Part shown: in pieces, positions 1 to 5,909 of the stretch
How the letters are laid out: every line of letters starts with the position of its first letter
Position numbering within the stretch: the first letter of the stretch is position 1
Origin: Bacteroidota bacterium
GTDB lineage: Bacteria; Bacteroidota; Bacteroidia; Chitinophagales; Chitinophagaceae
Direction: 5' to 3'
DNA: 7,007 nt
Assembly (NCBI GenBank): GCA_023386855.1
Contig: JAEWIW010000075.1
Location: 1-7,007, forward strand
The notes under the pieces: model-generated
Seen by the model: only the letters and a program-made list of their open reading frames with translations
What the model was told of the DNA's origin: nothing
Databases searched by the model: none
Position numbers and translations under genes: made by a program

Positions 1-221
1 GCATTGGACTGGTCATTATAGTCTGATGGAATAGTAAATTCAACAGGTTTCCAATTTTCCAAAAACAATCCCATTGTTTTTTCTACTGCAGGATCTACAG
101 GTGTTTTCAAAGTATCACTTCCACCACCATTACTAATATCGGGAACCGGGTCTTTCGAGCATGATGAAAGGGTTATTAACAAATTCAGGAAAATGCAGGA
201 AAAGAAGAATGATTTTTTCAT
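1..221 (-). CDS. Lipoprotein of unknown function, N-terminal part (runs off left edge)
   Basis: An open frame begins at the ATG at 221 and stays open for 73 codons to the window edge, so only the N-terminus is visible. It starts MKKSFFFSCIFLNLLITLSSC, a lipoprotein signal peptide with lipobox LSSC and lipidated Cys21, followed by SKD and a flexible Gly/Ser/Pro-rich linker (about residues 22-46). The mature part then begins DPAVEKTMGLFLENWKPVEF. The start lies 19 bp after the GH31 stop codon, so the two genes are very likely co-transcribed. No Shine-Dalgarno sequence is present; the leader is A/T-rich, as usual in Bacteroidota. Position in the locus suggests a surface glycoside hydrolase or glycan-binding lipoprotein. 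The DPxVxxTMGxFLxxWxP stretch recalls the N-termini of some Bacteroidota glycosidase lipoproteins, but that is memory, not proof, and I assign no family. The frame and signal are secure; the function is not. Confidence 0.8.
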   Translation of the reverse strand, partial: MKKSFFFSCIFLNLLITLSSCSKDPVPDISNGGGSDTLKTPVDPAVEKTMGLFLENWKPVEFTIPSDYNDQSN

Positions 222-240
222 ACGAAAAACTTTAGATGAA

Positions 241-2505
241 TTACTGTTTTATCCTATTCTTCCTGCCATCATAATTGATGGTAATGCCCCTTGCATCGGG
301 ATTAAATTGGTGCGGTTTATCCTTGGCCATCCAAATGATTTCAAACACTCTTTCCTGAAGCATACCATCAAAATTTCCCTTTCTTTCTCCAATAGTAAAG
401 GCTTTTGTGGCCTCATCATAATCCATTTGAATAGTGGAGAATTTTCCTTTCTCATAATTATAATTGGTGCCTTCATCTTCATACAGTGTAAAGCTTGCAT
501 TTGACCCGGTATAAACAAAAAGACGGATGGTATCCTCAGGCTTTTCGGTGGTGTACTGAAGTTCTGGTCCAACAGGTATGATGGAGCCCTGTTTTACAAA
601 AATTGGCATGCGTTCATATGGCGCCGCTGCATTGATGCTTTGACCTCCTTCAAAATATTTACCGCTATACAGGTCATACCACCCTGTTCCTTTTGGAAGG
701 TAAACCTTGCGTTCGCGCAACTGGTAAGCATAAACAGGATTGATCATCAATGATGGTCCAAACATATACTGGTCGCTTATTTCATTCACTGCATCATCTT
801 TACCAAAATCCATCACCAGTCCTCTCATGATGGTATAATCATCATAGTATGCTTTACCAGCAAGTGAATAGATATAAGGCAGCAGCCGGTAGCGAAGCCT
901 GTCGTAATACAAGGCAGTTTTATAAGCTGGATGATCATCGGGAGCTACATTATAAATTTCACGGTAAGGGAATTGTCCATGCACCCTGAACAATGGAACG
1001 AATGCACCAAACTGGTACCATCTTGTCATTTGTTCGCGCCATTCATCAAGATCTTTATCATTGGGATGTTCATACCTGCCTTCCACTGCAAAACCTCCAA
1101 TATCCATAGTCCAGTAAGGAAGTCCTGACATGGAAAAATTGATGCCTGCAGGTATCTGCGCTTTCATATCATGCCACCTGGAAGCGATGTCGCCGCTCCA
1201 TGTTGCCGCAGCATAGCGCTGCAACCCTCCGAATGCGGAACGGGTAAGAATGAATACTCTTTTACCAGGATCTTCTGCACGCTGGCCTTCATAAATACCT
1301 TTTGCATTCACGAGTGGGTATGCATTGAGCACCTGTGCTGAGGGACCAGCAGCAGTTGGTGTCATCTGGTACTTTCTTTTTCCAGGGTCAACATTGGAAA
1401 GTATATCCGGTTCACTTGCATCCATCCACCAGGCATCTACCCCTTTTGAATAAATCTTCTTACTGATCAGGTCCCAGAATCCTTTCTGCGCTTTTTCATT
1501 GAACGCATCGTAAAAAGTGGAAACATATCCCTGTGCAATCCAGTCGCGCTGCCTGTCCGCAACATTTCTTTTATAGAGCCACCCCTTCTGGTTAAAATCT
1601 TTATAAGCTGGTATGCCCTCATAAAATTTCGGCCATACGGAGATCATGAAATGGGTGTTATATTTTTCATGCAATAGTTTTATCATGCTATCGGGTTTCG
1701 CAAAACGTGAGGGGTCGAACTCCTGGCTTCCCCACTCTGCTTCCTTCCAGTAACTCCAGTCGAGTACGATATTATCGAGCGGTATTTTTCTTTCCCTGAA
1801 TTGCTGCACGGTTTGAAGGATCTCATCCTGGATTTTATATCTTTCCCGGCTCTGCCATTTACCAAAAGCCCAAAGCGGCAACATCACTGCTTTACCGGTA
1901 AGTTTCCGGTAACCGGCAATCACTTCATCCATATTATTTCCGTGGATAAAATAGTAGTTAAGTTGCTCGCCTGCTTCTGAAGAAAAGGTATAGCTATTCA
2001 ATTCCGCTTTTGACAGGGGCGGCAAAACAGCAAGCGATATATAGGATTCACCTCCATTGGGAATCCATTCAATCCTGATAGATTTTTTTCCTGCATCCTG
2101 GATATCTAAGTCAACAATTGCAGAGCCAGGATTCCAGGCTGGCCTCCACCTGTCGAGTAAAAGCTTACCATTGATCCACAGTTTCATATAACCGGCATAG
2201 GTAAACCTCAGTTTATGTACACCAGGCCATGATGATGAAACGGAACCTTCCCAGTTAACCACACCTGAAGAAGGCATGAATCCTGTAGGGAGAAAAAGTT
2301 TTGAATCGTTTAAATATTTATAATCAATGGTAGATTCAGGACGCACTACAAAAGATTCCTGCGGCTTATGAAGGTCATTTGAGTATGTCGCAGTTAACCA
2401 TCCTTCCTCACCTTCTTTTGAAAAAAGTTGAAGAGCATTGAGTGGCTGGTAAGAACGAACATCACCAAACGTGGTTAGAGAATTATTATCCCATAGTATA
2501 CCATA
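241..2505 (-). CDS. GH31 glycoside hydrolase, probable alpha-xylosidase: PA14 insert, catalytic barrel and C-terminal domains (downstream piece of frameshifted gene)
   Basis: This piece holds residues 196-949 of a GH31 enzyme whose N-terminus is in another frame upstream. Numbering assumes the two pieces are joined at 2505. Around residues 225-365 lies a PA14-like insert (PGVHKLRFTYAGYMKLWING, then LLLDRWRP). The (beta/alpha)8 barrel starts near residue 400 (LPLWAFGKWQSRERY). WWMDASEPD carries the GH31 nucleophile, Asp557. WSGDIASRW carries the expected acid/base, Asp634. YWTMDIGGF and FRVHGQFPYRE are further GH31 active-site blocks, and beta-sandwich domains finish the protein. A PA14 insert in the N-terminal domain is known from GH31 alpha-xylosidases acting on xyloglucan oligosaccharides (Cellvibrio Xyl31A, Bacteroides ovatus GH31A), and the joined length of about 949 fits these. 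Alpha-glucosidase activity is the main alternative. On its own this piece has no ATG; the first possible start is a GTG at 2346, inside the PA14 region, so the piece alone would lack a signal peptide. It ends with TAA, 19 bp before the next gene. Confidence 0.9.
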   Translation of the reverse strand, partial: YGILWDNNSLTTFGDVRSYQPLNALQLFSKEGEEGWLTATYSNDLHKPQESFVVRPESTIDYKYLNDSKLFLPTGFMPSSGVVNWEGSVSSSWPGVHKLRFTYAGYMKLWINGKLLLDRWRPAWNPGSAIVDLDIQDAGKKSIRIEWIPNGGESYISLAVLPPLSKAELNSYTFSSEAGEQLNYYFIHGNNMDEVIAGYRKLTGKAVMLPLWAFGKWQSRERYKIQDEILQTVQQFRERKIPLDNIVLDWSYWKEAEWGSQEFDPSRFAKPDSMIKLLHEKYNTHFMISVWPKFYEGIPAYKDFNQKGWLYKRNVADRQRDWIAQGYVSTFYDAFNEKAQKGFWDLISKKIYSKGVDAWWMDASEPDILSNVDPGKRKYQMTPTAAGPSAQVLNAYPLVNAKGIYEGQRAEDPGKRVFILTRSAFGGLQRYAAATWSGDIASRWHDMKAQIPAGINFSMSGLPYWTMDIGGFAVEGRYEHPNDKDLDEWREQMTRWYQFGAFVPLFRVHGQFPYREIYNVAPDDHPAYKTALYYDRLRYRLLPYIYSLAGKAYYDDYTIMRGLVMDFGKDDAVNEISDQYMFGPSLMINPVYAYQLRERKVYLPKGTGWYDLYSGKYFEGGQSINAAAPYERMPIFVKQGSIIPVGPELQYTTEKPEDTIRLFVYTGSNASFTLYEDEGTNYNYEKGKFSTIQMDYDEATKAFTIGERKGNFDGMLQERVFEIIWMAKDKPHQFNPDARGITINYDGRKNRIKQ

Positions 2506-3089
2506 TTTTTCTTCGACAGGAGAAAAGGAACAGCTACTTCAGTGTTGTTCTGGAACAAATAAACCTGGTAAGATTTATAATTCATGATATCATCCTGGTG
2601 TTGCCCCAATCCATACCATGCATCACCATCCGATGTAATAAATGTTTGCCTGGTGCTGAACAATTTTTTCCCTTCAAACATCGAGGGCTGTAACCTCCTG
2701 CTATTGGGCGCTTCTGAAGTCAGTTGCTTACCATTCGCATCGAAATAAATAATGGAACCATTCTGGAGATTGACAGTGGCTTTAAGATGGGAAGTGTACA
2801 GGGATACTGATGCAGCAGTTGAGGAAACCTTCCATGATGGTGTTTCTTTAACCAGGTAATTCACCATGAAACTCTTTAAAACATTCTTTTCTTTTCCCGG
2901 CCAGGCAATAACCTGGAATATGTTCTCAGCAATTACTTTTAATTCAACGGCTACTGCATTTCCTGGATAAGCATTATCAGGATAAACAATAATGCCTTCA
3001 TTCGTTTTACTGAACCTGCCTGCAAGCGCAGGAAAAAAAATGCCGAGCAGCAGGATGCTTAACAATGATCTCTTCGACAATTGAGCCAT
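2475..3089 (-). CDS. GH31 glycoside hydrolase, N-terminal piece (signal peptide and start of beta-sandwich domain) ended early by a frameshift
   Basis: The ATG at 3089 opens a 204-codon frame. It begins with a classical signal peptide (MAQLSKRSLLSILLLGIFFPALA, probable cut after ALA23) and has no lipobox, so the enzyme would be soluble in the periplasm. Residues about 30-195 match the galactose-mutarotase-like N-terminal domain of GH31 enzymes: ELKVIAENIFQVIAWPG near the start, then DAWYGLGQHQDDIMNYK, and finally TEVAVPFLLSKKN. Just after Asn195 the frame goes wrong, giving a spurious tail (MVYYGIIIL) and a TAA at 2477-2475. The family expectation of NYGILWDN is found intact in the -1 frame. 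The gene starts 123 bp after the IPT lipoprotein gene, beyond an intrinsic terminator, so it may have its own promoter or depend on read-through. As written, this product lacks the catalytic domain and would be inactive. Confidence 0.85.
   Translation of the reverse strand: MAQLSKRSLLSILLLGIFFPALAGRFSKTNEGIIVYPDNAYPGNAVAVELKVIAENIFQVIAWPGKEKNVLKSFMVNYLVKETPSWKVSSTAASVSLYTSHLKATVNLQNGSIIYFDANGKQLTSEAPNSRRLQPSMFEGKKLFSTRQTFITSDGDAWYGLGQHQDDIMNYKSYQVYLFQNNTEVAVPFLLSKKNMVYYGIIIL
2502..2513 (-). other. Frameshift site splitting the GH31 gene
   Basis: On the minus strand the bases read AAG AAA AAT ATG G in the upstream frame (from 2513). The downstream frame picks up with TAT GGT ATA CTA TGG from 2505. 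Moving back one base after AAT gives S-K-K-N-Y-G-I-L-W-D-N, exactly the GH31 consensus here, so one base (most simply a T in AAAAATTATGG) appears to be missing next to a run of five A. The upstream frame stops at 2475-2477 and the downstream frame is closed by a TGA at 2539-2541, so the shift must lie between these. A base-call or assembly error at the homopolymer, a true recent deletion, or ribosomal -1 slippage would each produce this picture. The bases G AAA AAT fit a slippery X XXY YYZ site only imperfectly, which argues against programmed slippage. Confidence 0.9.
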
Positions 3090-3170
3090 GGTGAATACAA
3101 ACTTTTTTAATGAGTGATCGCTGTTGACTGGTTGGTTGCTAAATAACAGCTAAGGATATGGAGGGGGAAG

Positions 3171-3203
3171 AAAAAACACTGGCCCATGAATCATGGACCA
3201 GTG
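3171..3203 (-). terminator. Intrinsic (Rho-independent) terminator after the IPT lipoprotein gene
   Basis: Read on the minus strand, CACTGGTCCATG (3203-3192), loop ATT, then CATGGGCCAGTG (3188-3177) form a 12-bp stem closed by a 3-nt loop. It is followed at once by six T residues (3176-3171). The only imperfect pair is U at 3197 with G at 3183, a G-U wobble in minus-strand RNA but an A-C mismatch in plus-strand RNA; there is also no T tract on the plus side. The structure is therefore directional and lies 9 bp after the TAG of the IPT lipoprotein gene. It should end, or strongly reduce, the susC-susD-lipoprotein transcript before the GH31 gene. The remaining 81 bp up to the GH31 start (3090-3170) must hold any separate promoter; none is clear to me. 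Confidence 0.88.
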
Positions 3204-3212
3204 CAATAAAAC

Positions 3213-4292
3213 CTATGGAACGATCATGATATTATCGAAATAGATGGTCTTACCTCCTTCATAGATCTGGAAAATAAGGTCATTAACTTTCTGCACACCA
3301 CCATAATTGGTTGCGATAGGGAACTTGAAATAAGTCCATTTGTTAGGTGGTATCACCAATGTTTTTTCACTGCCCCAGTTGATCATGTATTTGAATTTCT
3401 TTTCCACGTCGGCACCCTTGATCCAGAAAGAAATATAGGAATTGCCCGATAGTTGTACGCCCGCATTGGAGTGCATTGATAATGCCCCCCAGCTACCACC
3501 CGGATCCAGCGCGGCTTTCAGCGATTTGCCACCGGTAATACTATAGTCGGATGAAGATTTGAATTCACCTCCCCATCCCCAGCTTTCAACACCGGAGGCC
3601 CATTCTTCAATAAAGAAGGGAAGGGTTTTTTCAACATTTACAAATTCAAGATCAGTGAGTCTTGAGCCGGATGAATTGGTAAGATTCAACTTTCCACGCA
3701 CGGCATTGGTTTGTGGCATAGTGATCACCATTTCTTTCCTCGATTGAGAAACAATAGTGGCTTCATCTGTAGTACCATCCAGTACCACTTTGGTAACATC
3801 ATCAAGGTTATTACCAATAAGTGTTATGGTTGAACCAGGTTGGAAATCGGTAGGCACCGAACCATCACTGAACAAGGATGCCGGAACATTTGGAATGCTG
3901 ACACCTGAAACAGTAGGCAATGCGATAACTTTAAAAGGAACTGAGGCTGTGGTACCTGCACTGTTGGTGAACACGATATTCTGGTCGCCGCCAAATGCGG
4001 TATCAGGAACACGAAACACCAGGCTGTTATCGGTGTTCAGTGTTGACATGAATGTTGCCGGAACATCGTTCTTATCAAATACAATGCTGCGGATATCACC
4101 AAGACCGCTTCCTTTCAGTATCAGCACTTCACCACCGGCAGCGGAGCCGGGATCGATATTAGAAACGGTCATGCTTCCAGGTGAATTTTCAGGACTGCCG
4201 TCACTATCTTTTTTACAGGAACCAATTGTTATTCCCAAACCAAGGACAACAAGGACTGGGAGCAAAAGTTTATTATAGATTGTCTTTTTCAT
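3213..4292 (-). CDS. IPT/TIG-domain surface glycan-binding lipoprotein (SGBP-like)
   Basis: This is a complete 359-residue lipoprotein: MKKTIYNKLL, a hydrophobic core, then lipobox TIGSC with Cys26 and a KKDSDGSPEN linker. Two IPT/TIG immunoglobulin-like domains follow, at about residues 41-123 (VSNIDPGSAAGGEVLILKGS, with a G-x-G-L-G-D-I turn) and 127-220 (FQPGSTITLIGNNLDDVTKV). The C-terminal domain (about 223-359) looks like a carbohydrate-binding jelly roll: SYISFWIKG, a W-T-Y-F-K-F-P strand, and a final IYFDNIMIVP typical of CBM-like folds. All seven Trp residues of the protein lie in this last domain. The position directly after susD, with an 18-bp gap, matches the non-catalytic surface glycan-binding proteins of PULs, such as the SGBP-B type of xyloglucan loci. 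It probably holds the polysaccharide at the cell surface next to the SusCD complex. No catalytic motif is visible. The ligand is inferred from the neighbouring GH31 gene only. A terminator follows the stop codon. Confidence 0.87.
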   Translation of the reverse strand: MKKTIYNKLLLPVLVVLGLGITIGSCKKDSDGSPENSPGSMTVSNIDPGSAAGGEVLILKGSGLGDIRSIVFDKNDVPATFMSTLNTDNSLVFRVPDTAFGGDQNIVFTNSAGTTASVPFKVIALPTVSGVSIPNVPASLFSDGSVPTDFQPGSTITLIGNNLDDVTKVVLDGTTDEATIVSQSRKEMVITMPQTNAVRGKLNLTNSSGSRLTDLEFVNVEKTLPFFIEEWASGVESWGWGGEFKSSSDYSITGGKSLKAALDPGGSWGALSMHSNAGVQLSGNSYISFWIKGADVEKKFKYMINWGSEKTLVIPPNKWTYFKFPIATNYGGVQKVNDLIFQIYEGGKTIYFDNIMIVP

Positions 4293-4310
4293 TTTGTCGT
4301 TAGTTAGGGA

Positions 4311-5882
4311 TTAATAATATGATACGGGTGGTTCAGCCAATGCAGGATCCTGGAGTATCTCACCTGCAGGGATGGGAAGGAACATGGCGCTTTCAGGGAA
4401 AGTAACATAATTGGGAACCTCTGCTGTACCACGGTTCTGTGCTTCAATGATCTCCTTAGCTTTAGCATATCCCTGGCGTGTGATATCAAACCAGTAATCA
4501 CCTTCGAAAGCAAATTCAAGCCTGCGTTCGCGCATGATATCATTAAGCGTGATCTCATCCATTGGTTCAAGACCAGCACGCTCTCTTACAGCATTGAAGG
4601 CTTCAAGTGCTTTACTGTCGCTGGTAGATGCCTGGTTGCCCAATACCGCTTCAGCATAGATCAGCAGGATATCAGCATAACGAAGTAACATGGTATTGAT
4701 ACCGGTATTCATTCCAAGTACGGGCTCACCGCCATAAGCAGCACCAGGACCAACAACATATTTCAGGATATTAGCTCGTGTAGAATTTTTCTGGCCACCT
4801 TTTCCCACCGGTTGAAGAGTATCATATTTATACCCGTTTGCCATGAATGCATTATAATCTGCATCAGCATTCTGCGGCTTCCATTGCGGACGGCTCCATC
4901 CATGTGTCATCATAGATCCATTCTTGCGTTTGTCGCCAACTGATTCTTCAAATGCCTTGATGATATCCATTGAAGGGATATAGAGTTCCCACATGGATGC
5001 TTCTGCAGTTTGAAGATTTGCCGGACCACGGTCAGGATTTTTCTGGTTTCCGGAACCCCATGGATTGCCGGTAAGTTGATGTTGAACAGAGAACAGGCTT
5101 TCTTTATTATTATTCATTGCGCTGTTGGTAAACATTCCAGCATAATCCTGCATCAACTCATACTGACCGGAATTGATCACCTGCTCAGCCATAGCTTTTG
5201 CATTCTCATAATCCTTGTTGTAGAGATATAATTTGGCCATCATACCTCTCGCAGAATTCTTGGTTAAACGACCCGGAACATCGGTATCAGGAAGACCGGC
5301 TTCTGCTTTCTGTAATTCTTCCAGTGCAAAGCGAAGTACATCGGCCTGGTGATACCTCGGGATATTAAAGTCACCTCCAAGAGCAGTTCCACCTGGATCA
5401 GTTACAATTGGCGCTGCACCCCAGATACGTCCAATATAAAAATAGACGGTTCCGCGGAAGAAATTACATTCGGCAATTGCAGGATCAATAAAGGAAGGAT
5501 TGCCTCCTTTTGTTTTTTTCAGTTCAAGCGCCTTGATGTATTCGCTTGTCCATCCACCAATTTTATAAAACACTTTCCATGCATCAGCGATACGAACTGA
5601 TGTGGCAGAAAGAGAGAAATTAACAAAGGGAGGATCATCGCTACCACCGGTATATTCATTTCCCGCCATTACATCACCGATGGCATCCATCGCACGGTTT
5701 TCATAGCCCGACCATGGAAGACCATACAGTGTACTGGTAAGGCCTCGAACTTCTTCTGCAGTATTATAATAGTTATCGAGGGTAGTTCCATCGAGAGAGG
5801 CTTTATCGATGAAATCTTTTTTACAGGAAGCCATTGATGCGACCAGGATCAGCACTATGGCGAAAAGATTTATTTTTTTCAT
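4311..5882 (-). CDS. SusD-like outer-membrane glycan-binding lipoprotein (RagB/SusD family)
   Basis: This is a complete 523-residue SusD homologue, the usual length for the family. The signal peptide ends in lipobox SMASC with Cys20, followed by KKDFIDK. The N-terminal SusD-like part has the typical DNYYNTAEEVRGLTSTLYGL start. TPR-like helices include YFYIGRIWGAAPIVTDP, SARGMMAKLYLYNKDYENAK and LLRYADILLIYAEA (about 399-412). The family signature RERRLEFAFEGDYWFDITR sits near residues 450-469, and LPIPAGEILQDP lies close to the C-terminus. SusD proteins cap the SusC barrel from outside and take part in glycan capture and hinge-like uptake. The start codon follows the SusC stop by 27 bp with an A-rich leader and no Shine-Dalgarno sequence, and the next gene starts 18 bp after its stop, so these are one operon. 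The substrate cannot be read from SusD itself. Confidence 0.97.
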   Translation of the reverse strand: MKKINLFAIVLILVASMASCKKDFIDKASLDGTTLDNYYNTAEEVRGLTSTLYGLPWSGYENRAMDAIGDVMAGNEYTGGSDDPPFVNFSLSATSVRIADAWKVFYKIGGWTSEYIKALELKKTKGGNPSFIDPAIAECNFFRGTVYFYIGRIWGAAPIVTDPGGTALGGDFNIPRYHQADVLRFALEELQKAEAGLPDTDVPGRLTKNSARGMMAKLYLYNKDYENAKAMAEQVINSGQYELMQDYAGMFTNSAMNNNKESLFSVQHQLTGNPWGSGNQKNPDRGPANLQTAEASMWELYIPSMDIIKAFEESVGDKRKNGSMMTHGWSRPQWKPQNADADYNAFMANGYKYDTLQPVGKGGQKNSTRANILKYVVGPGAAYGGEPVLGMNTGINTMLLRYADILLIYAEAVLGNQASTSDSKALEAFNAVRERAGLEPMDEITLNDIMRERRLEFAFEGDYWFDITRQGYAKAKEIIEAQNRGTAEVPNYVTFPESAMFLPIPAGEILQDPALAEPPVSYY

Positions 5883-5909
5883 TTGAAGTTTTTTTTACGT
5901 CAGTAATTA

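Noticed and set aside
193..504. A 103-codon plus-strand frame ending in a hydrophobic stretch
   Set aside because: It overlaps the GH31 C-terminus and the start of the left-edge lipoprotein, both well supported on the minus strand. The hydrophobic tail is the antisense reading of GH31 codons.
241..2346. The downstream GH31 piece as a stand-alone gene starting at the GTG at 2346
   Set aside because: The GTG lies inside the PA14 region, leaves no signal peptide, and homologous sequence continues upstream in the same frame to 2505, so a split gene is the better reading.
2502..2513. Programmed -1 ribosomal frameshifting as the main explanation for the GH31 split
   Set aside because: The heptamer is G AAA AAT rather than a canonical A AAA AAx, I see no clear stimulatory hairpin just downstream, and GH31 genes are not known to me to use recoding. 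A lost base next to A5 is simpler.
3093..3105. AAAGTTTG upstream of the GH31 start as a Bacteroidota -7 element (TAnnTTTG)
   Set aside because: It differs at the first T, would place the transcription start almost at the ATG, and I see no matching -33 TTTG at the right distance. The evidence is too weak to annotate.
3757..4278. A 173-codon open frame on the plus strand
   Set aside because: It lies wholly antisense to the IPT lipoprotein gene, whose frame is supported by a lipobox, two IPT domains and operon spacing. The plus-strand product has no signal or recognisable domain.
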